Below are positions 1 through 11,121 of a stretch of 64,000 nt of DNA, in pieces; positions within the stretch are counted from its first letter, which is position 1, and each line of letters starts with the position of its first letter. The stretch comes from Poa pratensis (lineage: Eukaryota; Streptophyta; Magnoliopsida; Poales; Poaceae). Below the pieces are notes generated by a model. It made no database searches. It saw only the letters and a program-made list of their open reading frames with translations, and was not told the DNA's origin. Location: contig CAMZMU010000040.1 in NCBI GenBank assembly GCA_947311845.1, positions 51,421,557 to 51,485,556 on the forward strand, read 5' to 3'. The position numbers and the translations under genes were made by a program.

Positions 1-291
1 CACCAGAATCAACCAGAAGTAGATATCCCTAATTTACATCCCTGTTAAGAAAAGATGTCGACAAAATTTCTTGTCAGAAACCTTTGAATCTTCTGGCCAA
101 TAACTTTGCTAGTATGTAAGAAACTGAAGTATGATCCTGAGTAATTATCTTGCGAGCTAGATGTGAAAGGTAAAAATTAGTAATTGTTTGAGCAGAAAAC
201 TGTCATAAGATATCCCTTAAGATCTACAAAATAATTTTGTGGTGTAAGAAATTCTACGATTTCATTGCCAACATGAGGACCTGATGATCCT

Positions 292-451
292 ACTGTAAGT
301 TTAGATGATCCATATGATCCATATACTTTTCTCAATTGAAAAGTAAAGTTTCAATGCTCCAGATGGTGTCATGCTACTGTAAGTTTAAATTATCCAGGTG
401 ATCCATGCACTTTCTCAGTTGAAAATAAAGTTTAGATGATTCATATGCTAT
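292..451. repeat. Two diverged tandem copies of an ~84-bp unit
   Basis: Two adjacent copies start with actgtaagttta at 292 and 376. Each continues through a gatcca stretch and a ctcaattgaaaa/ctcagttgaaaa stretch into aaagttt. I see no coding potential; the rest of 1-483 is AT-rich non-coding sequence. Confidence 0.6.
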
Positions 452-483
452 CATGCCTCTGTATGTTGCATGTACCAAGGTAG

Positions 484-1279
484 CAGTGGCGGAGCTTGAA
501 AAAAATGCTGGGGGGGCGAGTGACCACATGAAATTTGAAGAGTTGCAACAACCGAATATTGCCCTTTTTCACCCATTTTCAGTCAAGAATTTTTAGGCAC
601 AAATGCAGATCTATTCATCAAGATGGTCAGCAAATATTGCAACAACCGAATAGGGTCCAGAAATTTTTAGGCACAAATGCAGATCTATTTATCAAAATGG
701 TCAACACAAATTTCGTTCAGGATCCATTAGATACAACTACTGAGAAATGAAAAAAAGTAAGGCTACTAGCATGGACTTGTCTCTTTTAAATTGCTCGTTG
801 GCTGCCACAACATGATCCCAAAATTCCATGCTAAATATATACATATGAAAAGAAAAAAATATTGCTTTCTCAAGCATTTTTAATCTCAGTTGGGGGCCTC
901 TTTTAGCAAGTCAACGAAGGGATCTATGGGTCTTTTCACTTAAGCCCATCAAACAAGTCCAGGCCACTTCGCCTGTCTTCTTCTCCCGTACTCTCCAGGA
1001 CAAAAAGCTTAGTTGAATCGATCAATGGTGCTACTCGGCACTCGATCGCTGAAGGCAAGGTAGCTATGGGTCGCAGGTCGCTGTTTCGCTGTGCTATACG
1101 CTCTCTGTTTTCTCTTGAAGTTGCCGAATGACCAGCAAATGGGCCGTATGCCTGGTCTGGGGGGGCCGGGTGCTCTGATTTGTCCAATCCGTAGCTAACT
1201 ACTAGGTGATAAATAAAAATTCGCTTTGGGCTGGGGGGGGGCGGCCGCCCCCCCTGAACTCAACATAGCTCCGCCGTTG
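484..1279. mobile_element. hAT-superfamily non-autonomous transposon
   Basis: The ends are CAGTGGCGGAGCT and, as reverse complement of the right end, CAACGGCGGAGCT: 13-bp terminal inverted repeats with two mismatches. The element is bracketed by a perfect 8-bp duplication CAAGGTAG (476-483 and 1280-1287), the hAT signature. G-rich runs lie just inside both ends. At 796 bp it has no convincing transposase, so it must have depended on an autonomous relative. The short ORFs inside match no family I recognise. Confidence 0.85.
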
Positions 1280-1629
1280 CAAGGTAGTGTAATTTTACTT
1301 CAGTGGAGAAAACCCTGATCGGACAACAAAAATCCCTAAGGTTTTTTACACCTGTCTGTCACTTTCATCTACCATGATTTTTACCCATGCTGTAAATTTA
1401 CATCTGGATATCTAAAACTGTAAAAAATGTGCGTGTAGAAATTGAAATTTATCAAGCTTCAAATGTAACTACAAAAGTATAATTGAAAAGTAGGTGGCAC
1501 ATGATGCACAAGTTCAAATGTAAAAATGCACAACTTAGTCTAGATTTGAAAGGTAGAATTGCAGAAACTAAGTACATTAAGAGCACGAAATGTGTGGGTT
1601 AATGTCTACATGTCTTATGTAACTCCACT

Positions 1630-2047
1630 CTACCCTGCGGGGTACCCTAATAGCTTATTTCCCTCTGTACGAGCACGAAATGACTTGACTGGTGCCTCAT
1701 AAGCTGGGTCTTCGCCTTGTGGTACCGCACTAATTGATGCAAGCTTGTAAATCTTGATGAATTGGTGGTCAAATTTAAACTAAACATTTGCAGCGTCTAG
1801 TATCTCAGCATCGGCAGGGGTTGTGCACCTAATGACAAGCTGGGACTCCCTGATGTGGTTCACGGCGTACATAATTCACTCCTCAGCATTTTCTTGATGA
1901 CATGTAGCACATTGAAAATCTCATCTTTGCTGTGTCGTGAACAATTCTTGACTACGAACACATCGTTGACAGGCCAATGCTGATCCTAAGGTAATCCAGC
2001 ACAACACGTGACACGGCTGGCCTCCTAGACTCGATGACATAAGCCAT
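1630..2047 (-). pseudogene. Decayed coding exon of an unrecognised plant gene
   Basis: Read on the minus strand from an ATG at 2047, the sequence is coding-like for about 135 codons. It starts MAYVIESRRPAVSRVV and later contains NHIRESQLVIRCTTPADAEI and YKLASISAVPQGEDPAYEAP. It is broken by frameshifts near 1980 and 1870 and by an in-frame TAG near 1780, then ends at a stop at 1630. A plausible acceptor (atatag) precedes the ATG. Two likely 5' leader exons lie further upstream (2956-3039 and above 3239). I do not recognise the family. The ordinary ORF criterion misses it because of the breaks. Confidence 0.45.
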
Positions 2048-2504
2048 TGGTTCTATATTTCATTTAACAAAAAAAAGAACAACATAAATTGATTAGTTTA
2101 CATTTTTACATATGTTACATCGGTGCCAAATAGACAATCAATATGTTACACTTTAGTATTTTGACATGCACTAGTTTTGTGATAGAGGAGCTGGTATTGT
2201 TTTTCATTCCAAAAATAATATCAATTGTCTATATAAAGAAACAGGATGGCAGGATTTACATTTGCGCTTAGCAGTGTTCACTAAACAAAAAAGGAAAACA
2301 ATTCCCATCGAGACATCTTTGTGTAACTTTGCATCCAGCAAAAATATGTACTATAGTTATATGAAACATGTATACTTATGGGTTCCCTAGGAAAAAAGAA
2401 ATAGTTTGCTTGTGGCTGTTTTTCAATGGAGTTGGTTAAAAACCACAGTGTATACATACATTTTCTACCACCTTTTACTCCCTCTCCCCTCCCGTATCTG
2501 CCAA

Positions 2505-2830
2505 AAAAAGTGTTCATGTTTATGGGGTAGCCGAAAATAGATTTTTATAACAAAACACAAAAAATGCAACTAATGGGAGTATCAGTAATTGAACAAAAGC
2601 TACACCTACATTTTGTCCCCCCGTGCTACAAAAATAACTTACATCTGGGATCATCTAGCACTTACCCCTCTCCGTCCCGTATCTACATATTGAATGAGAT
2701 ACATCTAGCTTGTAGCATCTACCAGATTTGTATTCATGTTTATAGGGTAGCCGAAAAAAATATAACATTTAGCAGGAGCTCGATGACAAACACAAATGCA
2801 ACTAGTGGGAGCATCCGTGATCAAACAACA
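2505..2830. repeat. Diverged direct duplication (~220 bp apart)
   Basis: The series ctcccctcccgtatctgcc / ttcatgtttatggggtagccgaaaa / aaatgcaactaatgggag near 2480-2585 recurs as ctctccgtcccgtatctac / ttcatgtttatagggtagccgaaaa / aaatgcaactagtgggag near 2670-2815. It sits in what would be an intron of the minus-strand pseudogene. No coding function is apparent. Confidence 0.55.
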
Positions 2831-2955
2831 CTATCAAACACATGTGAGCCTAAGCACATAGATACATCTATGACAGATAAGTAGCCATCTTTTTAAGAAA
2901 GCGATTGCATGTCAGAAAGGATCTACCAAGCAGAAAAATTACATCTAATACTAAC

Positions 2956-3640
2956 CTGCAGGATCGATGTAGACTGAAGAAATCCAGAAGGTGCGCAGAA
3001 GGTGTTCACAGTAGCCCAACACTCCGTTCGTCCTTCAGTCTGACACGAAAAATAGGACCCGATTAAACCACTTCGCATGCAAAAATACCAACTACATACA
3101 CTGCTAAGGACTGGTACAAATATCTCCAGCGATGAGCCGATGATACAAATCAATGAAAAACGTGTATAAGAACGAAATTTGTGCGGGAAGGACGACTGGA
3201 ATAGGATGTGACGAACAGGAAATAGCTCGCGTTGTTACCTTCCCCGGAGAAATCGACCGCCGCCGTAGATCGGACGTCGTCGGTGAAGAAACCGTCGAGC
3301 ACGATCCCTCCTCTCCTCTCCACCCTCCAACCAAAGTATGCACCCTCCCTCCCAACTGGGTGTTCCTCTGCTTCAAGGCCCCACTACGCCGGCGGCGGTC
3401 GTAGGGCGAAGCGAATCGCAAAATCGCCGGAGGAGGAGCTACGGGCGGGCGGTGCGGGAGTGGGGGAATGAGGGGAAAGGAGGTGGGAAACGGTCCGTGT
3501 GGGCCGAGTGGCTCGGGTCGTCGGATCCTGATCGCACGGACGCGCCGAGTGAGCTCGCGATTGTCCAGATCGTGGTCAACCAATATAAAGAAATTGCGTA
3601 TTTTATTCCTCTCGACTTGCACTTGCCATTTTTTCCCTAA
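2956..3640 (-). other. Probable 5' leader exons of the minus-strand pseudogene
   Basis: A GC-rich first exon on the minus strand ends at 3239 with a good donor (GGGGAAG|GTAAC). An 84-bp exon (2956-3039) is bounded by an acceptor (cgtgtcag|ACTGAAGG) and a donor (CTGCAG|GTTAG). Both would be 5' untranslated if translation starts at 2047. The leader exon is over-rich in open frames on both strands because it is GC-rich; I do not treat those ORFs as genes. Confidence 0.4.
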
Positions 3641-3899
3641 CAAAACCAAAAGATTTGTGTCTGGAACCATAGATGGTAAAGACAGTTTTGCGCACATCCA
3701 AAGATGCACAACACCCAGAATTACAACACGGCGCCTCCTAAGGGCTAACTGCTACCGCCAAAAACAACTCTGCAAGTTCCATCGCTCCTATTGTCGTCCA
3801 CTAGCGGGCCTCGGATATACCCGTGTCAATTGGGCTAAGCGTCATCGATGATGGCCATGTCATGAGCATGATAATCGACGATGTGCCCTTCCCTGAGGT

Positions 3900-4947
3900 G
3901 GTGGTATGGACTAGACCATCAGCTGTCACCGACCCACCGACCCTTCACGTAGGCAATGGCCTCCGTACTCGTTTCTGCAAAGATACTTGGTTAGGTTCCG
4001 AACATCTAGCTTCTAAATATCCAACACTTTGTAATATTGTACGCCGGAAAAATGTGACGGTGGTGCAAGTGTTAGGAAATAACCCTCTAAATATTGAATT
4101 TGGGAGGACTTTAACTGGTGAAAAGTGGACTTCATGGGAAAGACTAGTTGAGAGATTGATGGATGCCTCACTATCGATGAGGATGATAATTTTATGGAAA
4201 TTGACCACAACCAAGAAGTTCATCGTAAGCTCTATGTATTCGGATTTAATGCATTGTCACACACTTTTTTTCGCAAATGTCTTTGGAAGTTGAAAGTCCC
4301 TTTGAAAATAAAAATATTTATATGGTTTCTTCAACGAAAAGTTCTTCTAACTAAAGATAATTTAATTAAAAGACGTTGGACTGGATGTAAAAAATGTGTT
4401 TTTTGTCAATTCGATGAAACGGTTGAGCATTTATTTATTTCCTGTCCTTTTATTCAGGATGTTTGGAGGTTGATTCACTTACTCTGAGTATTTCTCCACC
4501 AACTAGTGTAGCAAATATATTTGGATATTGGCTGGATGCAGTTGATAAAAAAAACTAAAGCACACATACGCATTGGTACTTGTGCTTTTGTTTGGGCTAT
4601 TTGGAATTGTCGTAATGATGTTGTGCTTAACAAGACTAGAGATGCTAATTTTTTTGTAGGTTGTTCACCGAGCGGTCTACTGGATACATATGCTGCCGGT
4701 TGATGGCAATGGTCCGAGCTATGTTCAGCCACGGTGGATGGCAGCACACTAGAAGACTTCATAATGTGTAGTCTTTGTCTTTATGCTTTGTTCCGGTGGA
4801 TGGTTCATGTGGCAACTCTGGCCGATACATGATTGTAATAAACTTACGTTGATACTTTTGACGCTACTCTTTATTTTCATATAAAATGGTTTTGTGCATC
4901 ACCATGATGCAGAGACTGGGGCGATGCTTCCATTTCGAAAAAAATCC
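3900..4947 (+). mobile_element. 5'-truncated LINE: zinc-binding RT tail and 3' end
   Basis: Two overlapping frames encode the C-terminal part of a plant LINE ORF2. The first has NGLRTRFCKDTWLG near 3955-4000. The second holds the zf-RVT region (4194-4487): LWKLKVPLKIKIFIWFLQRK, then CVFCQFDETVEHLFISCPF with the C-x2-C...H-x4-C pattern. A decayed continuation (FVWAIWNCRNDVVLNK) follows at about 4580-4640. The 3' untranslated end at 4880-4946 (aaatggttttgtgcatc, gatgcagagactgggg, then cgaaaaaaa) matches the usual Triticeae LINE tail. The reverse transcriptase and endonuclease are missing, so this is a dead 5'-truncated copy. Confidence 0.8.
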
Positions 4948-5175
4948 CCGAAATCTGGTGGGTCGCGGTAGACCGGATCAGGGAGACTGGGAGAGCACCT
5001 CATACCATAGGATACCAGACAACGGACAGCCTGTAAGGAGATGCGCCATAGTTCCATCCTCTCGATCGCATAGCACACACCAGGGTGCATGCTCGAGGCC
5101 TCGTCTCACAAGCCGTTGAGTGGGTGCATGCTCGAGGCCTCGTCTCACAAGCCGTTGAGTGGGTGAGCTTCTCAA
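4948..5175 (-). mobile_element. Minus-strand LINE fragment (zinc-binding C-terminus)
   Basis: On the minus strand 4978-5175 encodes CVLCDREDGTMAHLLTGCPL and then LWYEVLS, the zf-RVT motif (C-x2-C, H-x4-C) of a second LINE subfamily. It begins directly at the poly-A end of the plus-strand LINE. This suggests that LINE inserted into or beside an older one. It is a fragment only. Confidence 0.65.
5083..5160. repeat. Perfect 39-bp tandem duplication
   Basis: Two identical 39-bp units (5083-5121 and 5122-5160) begin gggtgcatgctcgaggcctc. They lie inside the minus-strand LINE fragment, where they encode a repeated 13-residue block (TQRLVRRGLEHAP). Because the unit is 39 bp, the frame is kept. Confidence 0.85.
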
Positions 5176-6666
5176 CGGCTAAGCATGAATGGATCGTGTA
5201 TATTAATTGACCTCGACACTGAATATATATACCGAAGGCAGATCAAAGCAAGTTTTCATTGATCCGTGTGCGCAAGAATTACTGAAGGAAGATTAAAGTA
5301 CGTAATTATTTAATCTGCTTTCTGTATATTGACATCACATCACACGGATCACGTGGATTAACTCACCTCACAATTGCTGGTGCAAGGCATTATCCAAAGG
5401 ATTTGTTCCTTAGCATGCCATCCTAGTTAGTGGTGTATTTTAGAAGACAAAACTCTGACTGAGCTTACATTTTATGATTTTTGGGTTATACTTGCATGTA
5501 ATTGGTAGTATATTGTTTTTTCTATAACCTCGTGTAAGAGCCGTATGTTAATTAGATAAGTAGTAAGATACAACGTGAGTCTCTCCTCATTGTATAGTGG
5601 AACATCAGTAAATGATAATGTGCTAAGAATAAGTTAGCATTAGGGGAGCTAGGCCTAAGACTCGGTTAAGGAGCAGTGGATTTAAACGACCTCCAAGTCT
5701 CCAACGACCAAGGAACGGTAATGCGCACTCTCCTCCTACTTATGCAAAGAACAACGGAACTGTACCCCATATTTGCTGGGTTCGACAGCCTCATAATCAC
5801 ACACGGTTCGATAATGTTTTACTCGCCATATACCAAAACCACGTGCTTAGTTGATTCTCAGTTATATTCATGTGTTACATTGATTATATGGTTTGATAAA
5901 CAGATTCCTGTATGTTCCAGATTTCTGTTGGAAAAATAAACTAGCTGTTTAGGATAGTTTCAGTTTCGTCAAAGTTTGTTAGTGTCAACTGCCAAAGTTC
6001 AGTTTTGACAGTTTCGTCAGACTTGGTAGTTACTCTGATAGAGGTTTTACAGCTGGGCTAAGACATGGTTTGTGCGTTCTGGCAGTGCAATTTAGGATCA
6101 TGCGATAGCATGATCTAGTCTGTGGCATGGCGAACTCCACGCCATGCTTTGTTTCCTGTTGAACAAAAGGAAGAAGCACCAAGAAAAGCAGTACGTTGTG
6201 CACCAAAACCTTGCCTTCATCTACCTCAGAACCCTCACTTCCAATCTATCACGTGAGATCGAGACTTTGCTTTTTTTTCCGAAATGGTGGATTCCCGGTC
6301 CTCTGCATCAGAGTGATGCACACAGCTTTGGAGAGACTTTGCAGGTTGTAGGCAACAATTTCTGTGGATCATAAAGCGCAATAGGCTGACCTGAAAACTC
6401 ATGATGAAAAGCTTTACTACAAACTGGTAGTGTGGTACAAAATTAACTTAGATAGATGCTTGTCTTTGTTTAGAATTGCTTTAGTTGTTTGCAAACGCTC
6501 GTTGATATATTTGAAACTGTTAGCACACTTGCTCGCGAGCAATCGTTTGTGACCTTGGCAAGCACTTGTTCGCAGGCAATCGTTCGCTAGCCAGGTGAAC
6601 ATTGCCTATGGCCTCTACCTGAGCAGTTCTCTTGTTGGGCATCTTCTATGTATGAAATTATGGGTC
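5176..6666. other. Non-coding stretch
   Basis: I see no gene or complete transposon here. There is one inverted pair, tgatccgtgtg near 5259 and cacacggatca near 5341, which could be a decayed MITE end. The few short ORFs have no recognisable motifs. Confidence 0.5.
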
Positions 6667-6671
6667 TTAAG

Positions 6672-6984
6672 TGCTACGACACCGAAGACCAGGCACAGGC
6701 GTGCTCGAGACGTTAGGCGGGCCTTGGACCGTCTGAACAAGGCCAAGCCACGACGGCCCAGCCCGAGCAGGAAGCGAGCCCCGCATCGTCTACAGCTACC
6801 GTCGCGTGAAGAAAGGGGAAATCATCGTTGATCATTGTAACAGAACAGCTTAGCTGCTCTCTTCTCCTTTCCCCTCGCCACGACTCTCTCGTGTGGTTGT
6901 AACCCAGATCATGTGATCCTGCTGCCTGTGCGTGACGCAAGGACCGTGGTCTAGATCGTGCTACTCTGTATCTAGAACATAACA
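6672..6984 (+). repeat. Level 1 left LTR
   Basis: The 313-bp LTR (TG...CA) is almost identical to 34809-35123. It is preceded by target duplication TTAAG and followed by the primer binding site at about 6986-7003. ORFs seen in it on either strand are incidental. Confidence 0.93.
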
Positions 6985-7194
6985 AGTGGTATTCAGAGCC
7001 TGGTTTCGATCCTCGAAAGGGGAAAAAAAATTCCGGCCGATTTTACCGTCTCAGATCGGCAAATCCGGACGAAGGGTGTGAGTTCTAATCGAATTCGCGC
7101 AAAACACTTCAGTGTACCCTAGCTCGGTGCGATCAGAGTCGTGTAAGCACCGACGACGAGATCCGGTCAACAAACGCTGACGCGGCGCGTCGCT

Positions 7195-9326
7195 ATGGCG
7201 GAGACCACCATCGCGGATCTGCAGCGGCTACTGCAAGCGGCTGCCGAGGCCAACAAGGCCACGGCAGAGGCGGGGCAACTCAACGCCACCCGCATCACCG
7301 ACCTCAACACCGCGCTGGATAGGCTCACGCTCTCTCAGAGCGAGCTCACTGCCGTCTCCAAGCGCGTCGAGACAACACTTGACCGTGTGATCCAGGCCAA
7401 CACGGCGCTGGACAAATCGGTTGAGGAATTGAAGCAGTCGATGGACAACGTGGCGACCCGCATCTCCTCCATCAAGAAGGGCGTCCCTCCGTCCTCGACC
7501 CCGGGGCGCGCCGATCTGTGCACGGGTTTGCTTCGGCCTCAAGGGCAACGTCGGCAATCGACACACCAGGGTGTTGCTTTCATAGAGGATCAGACCTCTG
7601 GACGCACCCTGGTCAGGGGTGAGCATTCAGGCACCCGTGACCATGAATTTATCATTTCTGATGATGATGCTGCACCTGAACACACTGAGCATAATCATGC
7701 TAGGCATAGGCATAGTTCTGGACCTAGTCTCCCTAAATCTGATTTCCCACACTTTAATGGTGACAACCCGAAATGGTGGAAGCAAAATTGTGAAAAATAC
7801 TTTCAATTGTACCAAATTCAGAATCATTTATGGGTAGATTTTGCAACTATGCACTTCAAGGGCAATGCTGCTCTTTGGCTTCAGACTTACGAAGCAATGC
7901 ATAGTGTTGGAAATTGGGCAGAACTTTGTGTAGGAGTTTTTAGCAAGTTCAATAGAGATAAATATGCTAAAACTGTTGACACACTCTTTGCACACACCCA
8001 AACTGGTTCAGTAGATGATTATGCTCATAAATTTGAAGAACTCACGCACAACGTGTTGCTGTACAACCATTCCTACGATGAAACCTTCTTTGTTCGCTGT
8101 TTCATTGCTGGTCTGAAACCAAATATTAGATCAGCAATCAAACTACATAATCCTGGAACTGTTGATCTGGCTTTCTCTATGGCTCAAACGCAGGAGGCTC
8201 TCTTGGTGGAAGACACTGCTGTGCAACCAAATAAATACAGCCAGCGAGATGTCTTGCGTTCCAAGTTCAAGCAACACAGTCAGATGCCACGATTTCTGGG
8301 CAACATACCTGAGGAGAAAACCCCTCCTGATCAAACTGCACAACAAACAAAGCTTGATTCTCTGAAGGCTCAAAGGCGTGCAAAGGGTGAGTGCTTTAAA
8401 TGTGGTGAGAAGTACTCCCCAACTCACAAATGCCCGGCACAGGTTCAGCTGCATGTGTTAGAAGAGATTTTGGAGGCATTGCAGATTGTAGACTCCTCTG
8501 AACCAGTCTCTGACAGTGACGATTCTGATGATGACGAGGATGATGATGGAAGGGAACAAGTCCTGAAACTCTCTGTGCATGCTCTCGAAGGTACAACCAG
8601 TCGTAGAAGCATGAGGTTGAATGGATTGGTGGCCAAGCTAAACGTCATCATATTGATTGACTCAGGGAGCTCCAACAATTTCATCAGTCAACAGTTGGCA
8701 GACAAACTGGATCTTCCTCAGAAAGAAATGCCACCAGCTACGGTCAGTGTCGCAGGGGGAGGCACCATCGCTTGCTCCAAGTACATTCCTGATGTGGTGT
8801 GGTACACACAAGGGCATAAGTTCACTACTGATCTCAAGATACTGCCACTGACATCATATGATATCATACTGGGCATGGACTGGTTAGAAAACCAGAACGA
8901 TGGCAAGATGTGGGTTAACTGGAAAAAGAAAACAATGAGGTTTAAACATGAAGGTGCGCGCATTACACTTCGAGGCATTCAAGCAAGGACTGATTCTTGC
9001 TCTGCAATTTCTTGTCACGCATTGGAGACCATGATCAACCATGGAGAAGTGTGTCAGTTAATTGAATTGACCGCAATGACAGTAACTGATAACAGGAGTA
9101 CAGAGGATATCCCTGCAGAGGTTACACCACTCATGGCGAAGTACAAAGTCCTATTTGAGGATTCTCAAACACTACCTCCTCATCGAAAGTTTGATCATCA
9201 TATCCCTTTGATGCCAGGCACAACCCCAGTAAATGTCAAACCATATAGATATACACCCCACCAGAAAACAGAAATCAGACGTCAGATCAAGGAGATGATT
9301 GACAAAGGTATTATTCAGGAGAGCAA
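7195..9326 (+). pseudogene. Level 1 gag-protease and start of RT (5' half)
   Basis: A single open frame from ATG at 7195 encodes three regions. The first is a coiled-coil N-terminus and a retrotransposon gag domain (about residues 180-330; KWWKQNCEKYF, LWLQTYEAM). The second is a zinc knuckle near residue 400 (CFKCGEKYSPTHKC). The third is an aspartic protease near residue 488 (ILIDSGSSNNFIS, active-site DSG). The frame then enters the RT N-terminus (KPYRYTPHQKTEIRRQIKEM). It is cut at 9326 by the level-2 element, and the few residues after that come from the inserted LTR. Apart from the insertion it has no stop or frameshift, which fits recent insertion. Its continuation starts at 32170, after the duplicated AGCAA. 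Confidence 0.92.
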
Positions 9327-10921
9327 TGATACGTCTCAAACGTATCTATAATTTCTGATGTTCCATGTTGATATTATACCAATTGTTACATGTTTTATAT
9401 ACACTTCATAGCATTTTTATGCATTTTCTGGGACTAACCTATTAACAAGATGCCACAGTGCCAGTTCCTGTTTTCTGCTGTTTTTGTATTCCAGAAAAGC
9501 TAGTCTGGAAATATTCTCGGAATTGGACGAAACTTGGACAGAACCTCCTATTTTTCCAACACGTACACGGAGTCCAAAGGAGAGACGGAGGGGAGCCACG
9601 AGGCAGCCACACCATGGGGCCGCGCGGCCCCCCTGCCGCGCCGTGGGGTGGTGTGGGGCCCACGTGCGTCTCAGCCGCCGCCCTTTCGCCTATTTATTCT
9701 CCCGACGCGAAAACCCTAAATACCCGAGCCATTATCCACGAAAAGTTCCAGAGACGCCGCCGCCGTCAACCCTAGCTCGGGAGGGTTCAGAAGCTCTTCC
9801 CGGCACCCTGCCGGAGAGGGGAATCATCACCGGAGGGCTCTACATCACCATGCCTGCCTCCGGAGTGATGCGTGAGTAGTTCATCCTTGGACTACGGGTC
9901 CATGGCAGTAGCTAGATGGTTGTCTCTCCACTTTATGCTATCATGTTTAGATCTTGTGAGCTGCCTATCATGATCAAGATCATCTTATTGTAATGCTACA
10001 TGTTGTGTTTGCTGGGATCCGATGAATATTGAATACTATGTCAAGTTGATTATCAATCTATCTTATATGTTATTTATGATCTTGCATGCTTTCCGTTACT
10101 AGTAGATGCTTTGGCCAAGTAGATGCTTGTAACTCCAAGAGTGAGTATTTATGCTAGATAGTGGGTTCATGCCTCCGGTAATCTGGGAGAGTGACAATAA
10201 CTTCTAAGATTGTGGATGTGCTGTTGCCACTAGGGATAAAATAACCGATGCTTAGCTTAAGGGTGCGCCGTTAGGTCTAATGCATTTGTTTACATTACGC
10301 ACATTACTTAATGCAATTATCCGTTGCTTGCAACTTAATACCAACGGGGAACTCGGATGACAACCTGGCGGTGGATTATTAGTCATAGACGCTGTTGGAT
10401 AACGGTCTATGTATTTTGTCGTAATGCCCACATGAATATCATAGTAATCATCATGTCATATATATGCATTGTCATGCGCTCAATATTTTGTCAATTGCCC
10501 AGCTGTAATTTGTTCACCCAGCATGTTAGTTATCTTTTATGGAGAGACACCACTAGTGAACTGTGGACCCCGGTCCATTCTTTTACACTGATAATACAAC
10601 CAACTGCAAACATTGTTCCTTTTCATTCTCTGCAATTTACTACTGTTTTCCACACCATACGTTTAATCCTTTGTTTTCAGCAAGCCGGTGAGATTGACAA
10701 CCTCACTGTTTCGTTGGGGCAAAGTAGTTTGATTGTGTTGTGTGCAGTTCCACGTCGGTCGATCCCGGTATGCGCGTATTCCGCCACCAACAACCTTCAG
10801 AAGTGATTTCTTGCTCCTACTGGTCGATTAAACCTTGGTTTCATACTGAGGGAAACTGCTGCTACACTGCTTCATACCTTCCTCTTGGGGTCTCCCAACG
10901 AACGTGTGATCCACGCAATCA
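9327..10921 (+). repeat. Level 2 left LTR
   Basis: This 1595-bp LTR begins TGATACGTCTCAAACG and ends cacgcaatCA. GC-rich short ORFs at 9440-9880 recur in the right LTR and are not genes. Compared with the right LTR I count about 34 substitutions, a ~24-bp deletion near 9625 (absent in the right copy) and a smaller indel cluster near 10760. Confidence 0.92.
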
Positions 10922-11121
10922 AGCTTTTTCTGGCGCCGTTGCCGGGGAGCAAGAGGATTTCTGCAAGGGGAGTTTCACGCTTCCAATCTCTTTACTTTGT
11001 TATTGTCTTGCTTAGTTTATTTTTATTTAGTCTTGTTTGCTTTATTTATCAAAAACACAAAAAAATTAGTTACTTTTATTTTCAAGTTGTTATCTTTCTG
11101 TTTTGTTTTAATTTTGCTAAA

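Noticed and set aside
3153..3709. Several GC-rich ORFs on both strands
   Set aside because: They overlap one another and coincide with probable leader exons; no domain or splice support as coding sequence.
6713..6985. Minus-strand 90-codon ORF
   Set aside because: It lies wholly in the level-1 LTR and recurs in the right LTR.
9440..9880. ORFs of 60-130 codons at the level-2 LTR, repeated near 29287-29705
   Set aside because: The same frames occur in both LTRs; they are GC-rich LTR sequence, not genes.
10885..11121. N-terminal extension of the level-2 gag ORF
   Set aside because: It begins in the LTR and crosses the primer binding site. The gag start is taken as ATG 11122.
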